Counted from the stretch's first letter, positions 1 through 7,978 are shown. The stretch: DNA of 64,000 nucleotides from Spirosoma sp. SC4-14 (GCF_037201965.1 NZ_CP147518.1:3031001-3095000); one strand, 5' to 3'. Translations and numbers: made by a program. The notes: generated from the sequence alone by a model not told the origin.

Positions 1-1
1 T

Positions 2-454
2 GGTACAAATGAGCTGGCGGTTCGCGGCACCGCCGAAATCATTCCCGAACTACTTAGGCAGATGACTGTACCACCGGACTATGTAGGCTGTCCAGTAGGA
101 ACAGGTGGTACCATAGCAGGCTTGATCCAATCGGCTCCTGCCTCAATGACCATAATCGGTTTTTTAGCCTTAAAAGCGCCGGATTTCCAATTGCCAATCG
201 ATAAGTCCACAAGCCAGTATCAACTGAAAACGGGCTATTCATTTGGCGGCTATGCCAAAACAAAACCCGAACTGCTGGATTTCATTCGGGCGTTTGAGCA
301 GAAGACGGGTGTTCTGCTGGATCAGGTGTATACCGGAAAAATGATGTATGGCATTTATGATCTGGCCCGGCAAGGCTATTTCCCAGAAAATGCGGTTGTT
401 GTAGCGGTGCATACGGGCGGTTTGCAGGGGCGCAGCGAAGCAGTAATGGGATGA
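2..454 (+). CDS. ACC deaminase / D-cysteine desulfhydrase-like PLP enzyme (3' part)
   Basis: The reading frame is open from the first bases of the window and ends at TGA 452-454, so only the C-terminal ~150 residues are present. It begins GTNELAVRGTAEI, followed by the glycine-rich GCPVGTGGTIAGL segment, which in the tryptophan-synthase-beta-like (fold type II) PLP family binds the cofactor phosphate. The end, AVVVAVHTGGLQGRSEAV, is typical of 1-aminocyclopropane-1-carboxylate deaminase and D-cysteine desulfhydrase homologues, whose C-terminus carries HTGG. The internal Met at 62 is not the real start because the homologous sequence runs upstream of it. The catalytic lysine lies outside the window. 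Substrate cannot be decided: many such Bacteroidota proteins are annotated as ACC deaminase without proof. A cytoplasmic amino-acid deaminase or desulfhydrase role follows from the family. Confidence 0.88.
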   Translation, partial: GTNELAVRGTAEIIPELLRQMTVPPDYVGCPVGTGGTIAGLIQSAPASMTIIGFLALKAPDFQLPIDKSTSQYQLKTGYSFGGYAKTKPELLDFIRAFEQKTGVLLDQVYTGKMMYGIYDLARQGYFPENAVVVAVHTGGLQGRSEAVMG

Positions 455-599
455 GGAACAGGCTATTGACTGCCTGGAATTATATAGCTACAGAGCTTTT
501 TGATAAAAATGTATTAAGAAATTTGTGTGCATTATTTGTGCAATAATTTACTTATGATGAAAGGATGTATAAATTGCCGCTCCAATTTTTCTATGTAAA

Positions 600-1136
600 A
601 TGATTCATATACCACAAGTGGCCATGCGGTTCTTTGTTCTATTCTTCTCTTTTCATCTCTATTTTTTCATTCAGCCCTGCCAGGCACAAGATTGTAGCCT
701 GATTCAAAAAATTGAAGCAAGTAATGGTGTTGGTTATATGGCTGTTATTGATACACTTACGGAAGTCGATTCTACACACAATCAGCTATATATGCTCATG
801 TTAGGAAAGACTGTATCTAAAATCGATACCACGTATCTACTCAATATAGGATTAAATGCAACTGGTGTATCAGAAAACGGGCGTTCAGAAGGGATTGTGC
901 TCCAATTTGGAGATGGGTCTACGATTTCCAGGCCAAATCAGGCATTGGATGTGATTTCAATGCCAAACAATCAGGCAATATTATCTGTCTTGATGGATTT
1001 GTCTTCCGCTGAAATCGCTCAAATGAAGAACAAATTACTTGCGAATGTTACCCTGGCATCCAGCACAGTTGTTTTAGCCGAAGGAGTAGCAAAATCGGTG
1101 CGAATTGTAGCCAGTTGTTTACCCGTTATGTGGTAA
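600..1136 (+). CDS. secreted protein of unknown function
   Basis: The product is 178 residues with a clear N-terminal signal peptide: a hydrophobic stretch (FFVLFFSFHLYFFI) followed by a cleavage-like CQAQ near residue 30, so it should be exported to the periplasm or surface. An internal ATG at 624 would give a shorter, more classical signal peptide (MRFFVLFF) and may be the true start. The mature part is mixed alpha/beta, with a segment rich in Asn, Ser and Thr and two cysteines (after CQAQD and near the C-terminus, SCLPVMW) that could pair. No family was recognised. The next gene starts about 50 bases downstream and is also secreted, so the two may be co-transcribed. No function is proposed. 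Confidence 0.7.
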   Translation: MIHIPQVAMRFFVLFFSFHLYFFIQPCQAQDCSLIQKIEASNGVGYMAVIDTLTEVDSTHNQLYMLMLGKTVSKIDTTYLLNIGLNATGVSENGRSEGIVLQFGDGSTISRPNQALDVISMPNNQAILSVLMDLSSAEIAQMKNKLLANVTLASSTVVLAEGVAKSVRIVASCLPVMW

Positions 1137-1183
1137 ATTCCGGGCTAAGAGGCTTATCTTTTTACTCAATAACCAGAAACGCT

Positions 1184-1582
1184 ATGAAAACAACAGCATA
1201 CTTTATCGTCTTTACTTGTTTGCTAAGCCTGGCCAGCCAGGCTCAGTCGCTGGCGCCTGCCCGAATTCATTTCTTAAATACGATGGTTGGATTGAATGCT
1301 GAGCTTAGAATGGGCACTGATGGCCCCAAACAGTCAATCGTTATAAAGGCCCGCCATTGGATTACGGTTCAGGTAAAGGGCGATAGTTTAGGTTTTTTAG
1401 TTGATGATAAAACCTACTTTTTGCACTTCGAACCCAACAGGCAGTATTACTTCATTATTCATAAAGCTCACGATTCCCGCCCTGTGATTACCGAAAAGTC
1501 AGAGCGCGAATTTATTCTGACAGCCAGCGCTGAATCAGTCAAAGGGCCGGAAGAGTTTACAGTTGACAAAGTCACCAATTGA
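1184..1582 (+). CDS. small secreted protein of unknown function
   Basis: The product is 132 residues. I chose ATG 1184 because it starts a textbook signal peptide (MKTTAYFIVFTCLLSLASQAQ, cleavage after AQA). An in-frame upstream ATG at 1115 would lie inside the previous gene and put 23 non-signal-like residues in front. The mature part (about 110 residues) is predicted mostly beta, with alternating hydrophobic residues (SIVIKARHWITVQVKGD, YYFIIHKAHD), like a small beta-sandwich. It is the second of two consecutive secreted proteins. I recognise no family, and a periplasmic or surface location is the only supported inference. Confidence 0.72.
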   Translation: MKTTAYFIVFTCLLSLASQAQSLAPARIHFLNTMVGLNAELRMGTDGPKQSIVIKARHWITVQVKGDSLGFLVDDKTYFLHFEPNRQYYFIIHKAHDSRPVITEKSEREFILTASAESVKGPEEFTVDKVTN

Positions 1583-1618
1583 TTTACGGCTGGGCACAGT
1601 AAAATTGACCTAATCACT

Positions 1619-2050
1619 ATGGCTAGAATAGTCTATTCAAGAACGCTTCAGATAAGTCCTGAAAAGAAAATTGAGTTGCTTGGATTTAATTGCGATACTG
1701 ATTCAGAACTGGAAATAGACGAACGGTTGGGCCCTTTTTCCAGCGATGCTACTGTTAAGTACAGCAACGTCAGAGATCCGTTGAGCGAGTTCTGGAACAT
1801 GACAGAAACAACATGCGTAGCTGAGTGCTGTGGGATTGATGCTTTTGATATTAGTCCAGAAGCGATAGTCGATGCGGTTAAAAATCTTGATAGTAATACG
1901 CTGATCAGGCAGTTGGAACGAATACAGGAAGAGGTATTGGCTAGTGACGCCCAACTAATTAGCTATAATCGACTTAACTACAACTTCGCAAGAGTATCGT
2001 TTTTAGAACTGATGGATTATCTGATTACAGAAGTCAAACAGTGGGTTTAG
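1619..2050 (+). CDS. cytoplasmic protein of unknown function with a CCGIDAF motif
   Basis: The product is 143 residues with no signal peptide or membrane segment. Its N-terminal half contains acidic stretches (DTDSELEIDE). The centre has AECCGIDAF, and the C-terminal half is helical (IRQLERIQEEVLASD, FLELMDYLITEVKQW). The paired cysteines followed by GIDAF look conserved, as in small uncharacterised families that share a C-x-G-x-DAF signature, but I cannot name one with certainty. The frame starts 36 bases after the preceding secreted protein and might belong to the same transcript. No function is proposed. Confidence 0.65.
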   Translation: MARIVYSRTLQISPEKKIELLGFNCDTDSELEIDERLGPFSSDATVKYSNVRDPLSEFWNMTETTCVAECCGIDAFDISPEAIVDAVKNLDSNTLIRQLERIQEEVLASDAQLISYNRLNYNFARVSFLELMDYLITEVKQWV

Positions 2051-2132
2051 AAGGAATCGTTTATGAATTTTTTGATGTGAGATTATAAAGGTAACCTTGT
2101 CAATTCTGAATAACTTAACATGATAGTCGATT

Positions 2133-2942
2133 ATGCGATTGACCTTGCTACTCGTTTTCTGTTGTTTGACCTTAACCACCAAGGCTTTCAAACCCGAACC
2201 TGACTATTGGATTCGGCCCGATTCACTAGGGTTGAATTATGTTGAAAAACGATTAGTTACGCCTGATAAAGCGCAACTGCTTTCCTGGCTTCTCCCTACA
2301 TCAGCCAGCAAGCCGCTTAAAAAGACGTTGATCATTGCTTATGCCGCAACAGGCAACATGGCTAACTGTGTCTACTATGCAGATGCCTTTTTAAAAGCAG
2401 GTTTTGATGTAGTCTTGTTTGACTACCGTGGTTTTGGGCACAGTTCAACGTTTGAAGTGGATAGCAAACGGTTTTACTGTGACGAGTTTGTAACCGACTT
2501 ACAAACTGCTATAAAAGCCGCTAAAAGCCAGTTTCCGGGTAATAAAGTAGGGGTCTTATCTTTCTCAATCAGTACCCTCTTGGCTACCCTGGCTTATCAG
2601 CAAGTGCCTTTCGATTTCCTGATCGGTGACGGTTACGTGAGTAATCCAGCAGCTATTGTTGCTTATTGGAAGCGTGAAGTAAATCGGGAGTTTATCTTAC
2701 CAAACAGCGCAACGACTTATTCGAATGCGGTGAGGAAAATCCGTTGCCCCATGCTGTTAATTGGGGGCACAAAGGATGAAATAACACCCCTGTCCGATAG
2801 CCAGCAAGTTATTACTCAGGCCCCACATCGCAGTCTGTTGACATATCAGGGCGATCATTTGCAGGCTACTCAAGTATGGAAAGAACAGGTGTTTGCAGAT
2901 GGTTATGTTCGCCGGATTCGAAATTTTGTCGAAGGGGTATAA
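2133..2942 (+). CDS. secreted alpha/beta hydrolase
   Basis: The product is 269 residues: a signal peptide (MRLTLLLVFCCLTLTTKAF), then an alpha/beta-hydrolase domain. Visible fold landmarks are the strand before the oxyanion loop (LIIAYAATGNMANC), strand plus turn VVLFDYRGFGHSS, the nucleophile region VGVLSFSIST, the acid on GGTKDEITP and the histidine of GDHLQAT near the C-terminus. So Ser-Asp-His can be laid out, but the usual G-x-S-x-G elbow is S-F-S-I-S here. That is unusual, though some bacterial family members deviate. The substrate is unknown. The family would predict an ester or peptide substrate outside the cytoplasm. It is followed by a 160-base gap and the convergent sua5 gene. Confidence 0.85.
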   Translation: MRLTLLLVFCCLTLTTKAFKPEPDYWIRPDSLGLNYVEKRLVTPDKAQLLSWLLPTSASKPLKKTLIIAYAATGNMANCVYYADAFLKAGFDVVLFDYRGFGHSSTFEVDSKRFYCDEFVTDLQTAIKAAKSQFPGNKVGVLSFSISTLLATLAYQQVPFDFLIGDGYVSNPAAIVAYWKREVNREFILPNSATTYSNAVRKIRCPMLLIGGTKDEITPLSDSQQVITQAPHRSLLTYQGDHLQATQVWKEQVFADGYVRRIRNFVEGV

Positions 2943-3102
2943 TTAGCTGTTTTTAAGAATACAGATATTGTATAGCCTTTGATATATCTAATTTTAGCCT
3001 CTTTAATATAGGTATAAACTGAAAAAGTACAAGTAAATATATTGGCTATCCGACAAACAGAACAACCACTATGCCTCTAACTTCCCGGAGGCAACTAAAG
3101 CC

Positions 3103-4053
3103 CTACTGCACACTGGCGCGACGAAGCCGGTCGTTCATAGCCCAGCCCAGGCCCTGGTTGGGTAGGGGTTCGGCATAGATGACATCCACCGGCAATGAAT
3201 CCAGCGTGCGCAGGTGCGCAAAGAGGTTTTTGGCAGCTTCGTTGAGGTCGCCGGTAGGGGACAAAACGCGCTGATGATCTTCGCGAATGCCACCGAATGG
3301 CTCACGAAACACTAAGGCACCTGCCCGGTTGTTGGGCGTTGGACTTTCGCCCGGTTGCAGCAGGATAAGCGGCTTGCGGGGCGCATAGTGGCTGCTTAAC
3401 ATGCCCGGCGCTTTAGGATTCGACGTCGAATGCGTGCGAACACTAACCGGCCCAATCACCGCTTCGATTTGCTCAATGGCCATGCCGCCCAGGCGGAACA
3501 CTGTTGCCTGACCTTCTTCAAAACCAATAATGGTCGATTCGAGGCCAACGCTGGCGGGGCCACCATCCAGCACATACGGTACCTGATCGCCCAGTTGATC
3601 GGCAACGTGCTGAGCGGTAGTGGGGCTGATGTAGCCGAACGGGTTGGCGCTGGGTGCTGCCAGCGGGAAATTGAGCAGGTGCAGTAGTTTGAGGGTCAGC
3701 GGATGCCGGGGAATCCGAACGGCTACCGTAGGTAAACCCGATGTGACAAGATCAGGAATCAGATCGCGTTTAGGGAGCAGCAGCGTCAGCGGGCCTGGCC
3801 AGAACGCTTGGGCCAGTTGGTGCGCTGGTTCGGGAATGTCGGCAACAAACTGCCTGACTTTCTGAAGCGAATCGGTATGCACAATGAGTGGGTCGAAGGC
3901 CGGGCGGTTTTTGACCCGAAAAATGGTCAATACGGCATCGGGGTTGAGCGCATTTCCTGCCAATCCATAAACTGTTTCGGTCGGAATACCAACCACATTA
4001 CCTGCCTCTAAAAACTCGGCTGCTACATGAACATCCGTGCCAATCTGCGTCAT
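3103..4053 (-). CDS. sua5: L-threonylcarbamoyladenylate synthase, Sua5 type
   Basis: This enzyme forms threonylcarbamoyl-AMP from threonine, bicarbonate and ATP for the universal t6A37 modification of ANN-decoding tRNAs in the cytoplasm. The 316-residue length fits the long Sua5 form: a YrdC-like domain (about residues 8-195) followed by a linker and the smaller Sua5 domain. Motifs seen are GIPTETVYGLAGNA, the basic K-x-R segment KNRPAFDPLIVH, WPGPLTLLLP, APSAN and STIIGF. The linker PKAPGMLSSHYAPRKPL is the hallmark that tells Sua5 from the short TsaC. It is transcribed on the minus strand from a start divergent to the DGPF gene at 4215. Its partner Tsa proteins are not in the window. Confidence 0.95.
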   Translation of the reverse strand: MTQIGTDVHVAAEFLEAGNVVGIPTETVYGLAGNALNPDAVLTIFRVKNRPAFDPLIVHTDSLQKVRQFVADIPEPAHQLAQAFWPGPLTLLLPKRDLIPDLVTSGLPTVAVRIPRHPLTLKLLHLLNFPLAAPSANPFGYISPTTAQHVADQLGDQVPYVLDGGPASVGLESTIIGFEEGQATVFRLGGMAIEQIEAVIGPVSVRTHSTSNPKAPGMLSSHYAPRKPLILLQPGESPTPNNRAGALVFREPFGGIREDHQRVLSPTGDLNEAAKNLFAHLRTLDSLPVDVIYAEPLPNQGLGWAMNDRLRRASVQ

Positions 4054-4214
4054 GGCCGCAAAGGTACGAAGATTTTCGGGTGGATGATGGTTTCAGATTT
4101 AGCCGAAAAATTTTCAAAAAAATTTACATGGCACTGTCCGGTTTTGCGTACTTCGTTCGTCTTAGTGCCGAAAATCAAATTCAATAGCGTTCAATCCCAA
4201 ACCAAACAAATCTC

Positions 4215-4568
4215 ATGGACAAATTTATGCTGCTGTTCCACTCACCCATGTCGCAGGAACAAGACTTTATGGCGCAGTCGCCGGAAGCGATGCAGGCCGA
4301 AATCGAAAAGTGGAATAAATGGATTGGCGGTATTGCCGAACAAGGCAAATTTGTAGGCGCCGAAGCGCTGATGCCCATGGGAAAACTCCTGACAAAAGGC
4401 GGACAGGTTGTTACCGACGGACCGTATACCGAAGGTAAAGAAGTAGTGGGGGGCTATGCACTCGTGAGTGCTGCCAGTATCGAAGAAGCCATCGAACTGG
4501 CTCAGGGATGCCCTATTTTTGATACCAATGGCACGGTAGAAGTTCGGCCGGTTGTTAACTTTGGCTAA
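4215..4568 (+). CDS. YCII-related DGPF domain protein
   Basis: The product is 117 residues of the YCII/DGPF family: it opens MDKFMLLFHSP and contains the diagnostic KGGQVVTDGPYTEGKEVVGGY, here with DGPY in place of DGPF, then AIELAQGCP and a closing strand TVEVRPV. These small cytoplasmic dimeric alpha/beta-barrel proteins have no firmly known reaction. It is encoded directly upstream of an ECF42-type sigma factor, and DGPF proteins are the established genetic partners of that sigma group, so it probably works in the same signalling module or is a target of it. A strong hairpin lies in the 53-base gap before the sigma gene. Confidence 0.92.
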   Translation: MDKFMLLFHSPMSQEQDFMAQSPEAMQAEIEKWNKWIGGIAEQGKFVGAEALMPMGKLLTKGGQVVTDGPYTEGKEVVGGYALVSAASIEEAIELAQGCPIFDTNGTVEVRPVVNFG

Positions 4569-4577
4569 ACCATAGCC

Positions 4578-4609
4578 AGTTCCTCTTTGCTGGCCAGCAA
4601 AGAGGAACT
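4578..4609 (+). terminator. hairpin between the DGPF gene and the sigma factor gene
   Basis: Bases 4578-4593 and 4594-4609 are exact reverse complements (arms of 14 bases around a GGCC turn), followed by CTCTTTT. It starts 9 bases after the DGPF stop and ends 12 bases before the sigma ATG. It can act as an intrinsic terminator or attenuator lowering sigma expression relative to the DGPF gene. Its function is inferred. Confidence 0.65.
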
Positions 4610-4621
4610 CTCTTTTCAGGA

Positions 4622-5890
4622 ATGCCTGACGTACCGTTGTATTCTGCTACCTCCAGTCAACTGGTCGACCATCTGTTTCGGCACGAAGCCGGGCGGATGG
4701 CTTCGGTATTGACGTGTCTGTTGGGTTTCGACCAGATCGAACTTGCCGACGATATTGTGCAGGAAACAATGGTGCAGGCACTGCAAAGCTGGCCTTTCCG
4801 GGGAGTTCCCGATAACCCAAGAGCATGGCTGTATCGGGTTGCGAAAAATAAGGCGCTCGATGTAGTTCGTCTCGAAAGCCGGTTTCGCCAGATCCGTTCA
4901 GAAGTCGAATACCTGCATCAACAGGAAAGCGTTGAAGCGATGATCAATCAGCACTTTTTCGATGACGAAATTACCGATAGCCAGTTGCGGATGCTGTTCG
5001 CGGTTTGCCATCCGGCTATTGGTGCTGAATCGCAGATGGCGATGTGCCTGAAAATACTTTGCGGTCTGAGCGTTCGGGAAATTGCCAGTGCCTTTCTGAC
5101 CAGCGAAGAAACGATTACCAAACGGCTTTTCCGGGCTAAAGAAAAAATACGGCATGATGCCATCCGGCTCGAAGTACCTACTGGCTCGCAACTGGTTAGT
5201 CGGGTCGATTCGGTACTGAAAAGCATTTATTTGCTGTTCAACGAAGGCTATAACTCATCGCATCCTGATACACTTATTCGACGCGATTTGTGCGAAGAGG
5301 CTCTTCGGCTAGGCTTATTACTGGCCGAAACACCGAAAACGCAGTTGCCAACCGTTGATGCATTACTGGCACTAATGTGCTTTCAATCGGCCCGATTCGA
5401 TGCCCGAACCGACGATGCAGGCGCTATCGTATTACTGGCCGACCAGGATCGTAGTCGCTGGAGTCAGGCTCTGATGCAGAAAGGGCATTATTATTTAAAC
5501 CGGTCGGCAGCAGGCGATTTACTCAGTGAATACCATCTGGAAGCGGGTATTGCAATGCAGCATTGCATCGCTCCAGCCTACGACGCTACTAACTGGTCAA
5601 CCATCCTGACATACTACGACCTGTTGCTGCGGATCAAACCATCGCCGGTAGTTGCCTTGCATCGGGCTGTAGCCGTGGCCAATGTAAAGGGGCCATCGGT
5701 CGCTATCAGTGAAGTTCTGGCACTTTGTGGTTTAGCGAATAACCATCTTTTTTATGCGGTTCTGGGCAATTTATATCAACAGAATCAGCAGCGTGAAGAG
5801 GCCCGAAAGTCGTATGAACGGGCGCGTGAGCTAACAACATCGGTGGGCGAACAAGCCCTGCTCGACCGTAAGCTGAAGCAACTGCAATAG
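4622..5890 (+). CDS. ECF42-type RNA polymerase sigma factor with C-terminal extension
   Basis: The product is 422 residues, much longer than a minimal ECF sigma factor (about 180). Region 2 is at about residues 10-85 (LADDIVQETMVQALQSWPF, NPRAWLYRVAKNKALD). Region 4 is at about 115-185 with the helix-turn-helix LSVREIASAFLTSEETITKR. The rest is the helical TPR-like extension found in the ECF42 group (KSIYLLFNEGYNSSHPD, LLRIKPSPVVALHRAVAVA, the final YERARELTT repeat). It redirects RNA polymerase to its own promoter set. In the characterised ECF42 group the extension, rather than an anti-sigma factor, controls activity. No anti-sigma gene is visible here, and the DGPF gene upstream fits that arrangement. 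Confidence 0.92.
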   Translation: MPDVPLYSATSSQLVDHLFRHEAGRMASVLTCLLGFDQIELADDIVQETMVQALQSWPFRGVPDNPRAWLYRVAKNKALDVVRLESRFRQIRSEVEYLHQQESVEAMINQHFFDDEITDSQLRMLFAVCHPAIGAESQMAMCLKILCGLSVREIASAFLTSEETITKRLFRAKEKIRHDAIRLEVPTGSQLVSRVDSVLKSIYLLFNEGYNSSHPDTLIRRDLCEEALRLGLLLAETPKTQLPTVDALLALMCFQSARFDARTDDAGAIVLLADQDRSRWSQALMQKGHYYLNRSAAGDLLSEYHLEAGIAMQHCIAPAYDATNWSTILTYYDLLLRIKPSPVVALHRAVAVANVKGPSVAISEVLALCGLANNHLFYAVLGNLYQQNQQREEARKSYERARELTTSVGEQALLDRKLKQLQ

Positions 5891-5993
5891 GAGCACTGTG
5901 GCTGAGCGTGCAAACGACTTCGTTAAATCGAATTGGGCTGACGAAGGACTCTGAAGTGTTTAATCGTGGCTATCTTTACGGAAAAATACAGCC

Positions 5994-6119
5994 ATGAATG
6001 AGCGGTTCAAGATATGGCTCAAGCGCGTAGGTTGGCTGGGCTTCTTATTTTTTCTAATTAAAGGACTATTATGGCTAATAATTCCATATTTGATAGCCAA
6101 AGGGGTGTTTTCGAAATAA
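5994..6119 (+). CDS. small single-span membrane protein
   Basis: This is a 41-residue frame, ATG 5994 to TAA 6117. The charged N-terminus (MNERFKIWLKRVG) is followed by one long hydrophobic segment (WLGFLFFLIKGLLWLIIPYLI) and a short tail ending FSK. The composition is that of a real single-span membrane peptide and not of a chance frame, and no longer frame competes on either strand. It has its own gap of about 100 bases after the sigma gene. A long inverted repeat begins just after its stop. Function is unknown. Confidence 0.55.
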   Translation: MNERFKIWLKRVGWLGFLFFLIKGLLWLIIPYLIAKGVFSK

Positions 6120-6122
6120 GAT

Positions 6123-6196
6123 CGGTATTCAGTTTACGGTGGCTCCGCCAATTAGCAATGTCTATTTTGGGCAGCACAACCGTAAACTGAATACCG
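6123..6196. repeat. intergenic inverted-repeat element, family 1 copy A
   Basis: Bases 6123-6140 and 6179-6196 are perfect 18-base reverse complements around a 38-base loop that contains GGTGGCTCCGCC. The element fills the space between the small membrane protein (+) and the slyD-like gene (-), starting 4 bases after the former's stop. Related copies lie at 57723-57802 and 53436-53496. It could act as a bidirectional terminator. The shared sequence suggests a dispersed repeat. Confidence 0.75.
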
Positions 6197-6205
6197 TAAA
6201 CTCTT

Positions 6206-6676
6206 TTAATGATGATGGCCGCCGGGGCCATGCACATGGCCGTGAGCAAGTTCTTCGGAAGTTGCATCACGAACGTCCATCACTTCAACATCAAAATGTA
6301 AATTCTGGTCGGCCAGTGGGTGATTACCATCAACGGTAACCGTATCGGGCCCAACGTTGGTAACGGTAATCAGTTCGCCATGATTGGTCTGAAATTGCAT
6401 GCCAACTTCAACATTCTGGCCGCCAAAAGCCTGTTTGGGCACTTCCTGAATAAGCTGTGGGTTGCGTGTGCCATAGCCTTTTTCGGGTGCTACATCTATT
6501 TGAGTTTTGTCGCCTTTGGCCTTTCCTTCGAGGCCCTCTTCCATTCCTGGAATCAGGTTTCCCTTGCCATGCAGGTAGTAGAGTGGGTCGCGACCCTCGC
6601 TTGAATCGAGGATATTGCCTGCATCGTCGCGGAGTGTATAATGGATAGCGGCAACTTTGTGTTTGGTGATTTGCAT
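6206..6676 (-). CDS. slyD: FKBP-type peptidyl-prolyl isomerase, SlyD-like
   Basis: The product is 156 residues from ATG 6674-6676. An in-frame upstream Met at 6715 would add 13 residues not seen in the family. It catalyses cis-trans isomerisation of prolyl bonds and acts as a folding chaperone. Seen: the split FKBP domain with LYYLHGKGNLIPGMEEGLEG (active-site strand and helix), the insert-in-flap IDVAPEKGYGTRNP, then FQTNHGELITVTNVG and NHPLADQNLHFDVEV, all typical of SlyD. The C-terminus is histidine-rich (HGHVHGPGGHHH), as in SlyD proteins that bind nickel, which suggests metal binding. No signal peptide is present, so it should be cytoplasmic. Confidence 0.94.
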   Translation of the reverse strand: MQITKHKVAAIHYTLRDDAGNILDSSEGRDPLYYLHGKGNLIPGMEEGLEGKAKGDKTQIDVAPEKGYGTRNPQLIQEVPKQAFGGQNVEVGMQFQTNHGELITVTNVGPDTVTVDGNHPLADQNLHFDVEVMDVRDATSEELAHGHVHGPGGHHH

Positions 6677-6870
6677 AATAATAGGCTTTGCCGGTTGGTT
6701 ATACGCTAGAAACAACCGAAAGGCAAAGTTTACCTTATTTGCTGAAAATTAATTACTCTGTGTCCCTTTATTTCATTGACCGCTTCCTCAGATTCAGTGC
6801 CATTGACTACCGTTTACGAAATATTTTCTCGGCCAATGTCGTTGGCATTCATACTGATCAGGTGATCGGT

Positions 6871-6888
6871 CTTATCCGATCGGATAAG
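6871..6888. promoter_or_regulatory. perfect 18-base palindrome upstream of the fasciclin gene
   Basis: CTTATCCGATCGGATAAG is a perfect palindrome ending 28 bases before the ATG at 6917, in the 240-base gap between divergent slyD-like and fasciclin genes. Its size and position fit an operator for a dimeric regulator, which is unknown. Regulation is inference. Confidence 0.45.
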
Positions 6889-6916
6889 TGTTGTAACATT
6901 CACAACTATACTCAAC

Positions 6917-7513
6917 ATGACAAACGGATTGAAATTGAGGTGGGCCATTGTGCTCGGCTTGTGCCTGGGCGTGGCAGTCGCAACAAATGCGCAGGATCAA
7001 AACTCGGCTGCTCAACCATCTACAGCCAGTACGATGGGAATGCCCGGTAGTGCCATGAAATCGGGCGTATCGACGGGGAAAGACCTGGCCATTAGCGCAG
7101 CTAAATCGGCCGACCACACTATTTTGTTCAGAGCATTACGGGTTTCGGGGCTAACCGAACAGGCTGCCAGTAAGGGACCCTATACGGTTTTTGCGCCAAC
7201 CAATGAAGCCTTTGAAAAACTGCCAGAGGGTACACTCGACGAACTCCTGAAACCAGCTTCGAAAGCAAAACTGACAAAACTCCTGGCCTATCATGTTGTG
7301 AAAGGAAAACTCATGGCAGACCAATTGGAGGATGGTCAAAAACTGAAAACCGTTACGGGAGGAACCCTCACGGTCGGTAAACAGGGAGACACTATAACCA
7401 TTACCGATGGTGCTGGCAACACCGCTACGATCAACGCCAGCGATGTTGAAGCAACAAACGGTATTGTTCATTCGATAGATACGGTTCTGATGCCCGCCGA
7501 AAAAGGGAAATAA
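6917..7513 (+). CDS. secreted fasciclin (FAS1) domain protein
   Basis: The product is 198 residues with a signal peptide (VLGLCLGVAVATNAQDQ), a low-complexity linker rich in Ser/Ala/Met, then one FAS1 domain from about residue 52. Both conserved FAS1 boxes are visible: the H1-like YTVFAPTNEAFEKLP and the C-terminal GIVHSIDTVLMP, with the YHVVKGKL segment between them. Single-FAS1 proteins are extracytoplasmic and linked to adhesion or matrix binding. In Bacteroidota their role is mostly undefined. It ends before a strong hairpin terminator. The palindrome upstream may control it. Confidence 0.93.
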   Translation: MTNGLKLRWAIVLGLCLGVAVATNAQDQNSAAQPSTASTMGMPGSAMKSGVSTGKDLAISAAKSADHTILFRALRVSGLTEQAASKGPYTVFAPTNEAFEKLPEGTLDELLKPASKAKLTKLLAYHVVKGKLMADQLEDGQKLKTVTGGTLTVGKQGDTITITDGAGNTATINASDVEATNGIVHSIDTVLMPAEKGK

Positions 7514-7536
7514 GTTTTTAAAGGGTTAATGATCAG

Positions 7537-7575
7537 CAGAATCCGCTTATTCAATCAGTAAATAAGCGGATTCTG
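7537..7575 (+). terminator. terminator hairpin after the fasciclin gene
   Basis: 7537-7551 and 7561-7575 are perfect 15-base reverse complements around a 9-base loop, starting 23 bases after the stop codon. No strong T-run follows, so efficiency is uncertain, but its position fits termination. Confidence 0.7.
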
Positions 7576-7654
7576 TATGTAGTGTCCCGAACAATATAAA
7601 CGTCATTGGGTTATTCTCTCAAAGGAATGTTTGTAAACAAACCCTACACGAACG

Positions 7655-7662
7655 AAAGGAGG
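7655..7662 (+). promoter_or_regulatory. canonical Shine-Dalgarno sequence
   Basis: AAAGGAGG ends 5 bases before the ATG at 7668. Nearly every other gene in this window lacks such a site, as is usual in Bacteroidota, so it fixes this start (rather than the ATG at 7663) and suggests unusually strong initiation. Confidence 0.6.
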
Positions 7663-7667
7663 ATGTT

Positions 7668-7913
7668 ATGGCAAGTGAAGACAAGGAAGAGTTAATTCGG
7701 GCAAAGCAGGCAATCTCACCCGATGGTCTGGAGGATCAATCTGTTGAAGGAAATAGTGGTCCGGGTAGTGAAATAAATCCTCCCCAGCTTCCTGCCGATG
7801 AGTTGGAAGATGAATATATGGATGGGGATGAACCTGCCGCAAATGTGCGTGTGATGCACCCTAATCGAAACCCTAATCCGAAGCCTGATATTGATAAGCC
7901 AGCATATAGCTAA
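7668..7913 (+). CDS. small acidic protein of unknown function
   Basis: The product is 81 residues, strongly acidic, rich in Glu/Asp/Pro/Asn and free of long hydrophobic segments (ELEDEYMDGDEPAANVR; NRNPNPKPDIDKPAYS). It is probably disordered and cytoplasmic. A perfect Shine-Dalgarno precedes the ATG and a clear terminator follows, so it is a self-contained single-gene unit. That arrangement, as in small stress- or stationary-phase proteins, hints at high expression, but no family was recognised. Confidence 0.72.
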   Translation: MASEDKEELIRAKQAISPDGLEDQSVEGNSGPGSEINPPQLPADELEDEYMDGDEPAANVRVMHPNRNPNPKPDIDKPAYS

Positions 7914-7936
7914 CACTAGCTAACTACCCGGTAGCT

Positions 7937-7978
7937 CAGCACCCTCATCAGATCTTTGATGAGGGTGCTGTTGTTTTT
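7937..7978 (+). terminator. intrinsic terminator after the small acidic protein gene
   Basis: 7937-7950 and 7957-7970 are perfect 14-base reverse complements around a 6-base loop, followed by TTGTTTTT. This is a classical Rho-independent terminator starting 24 bases after the stop. Confidence 0.88.
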
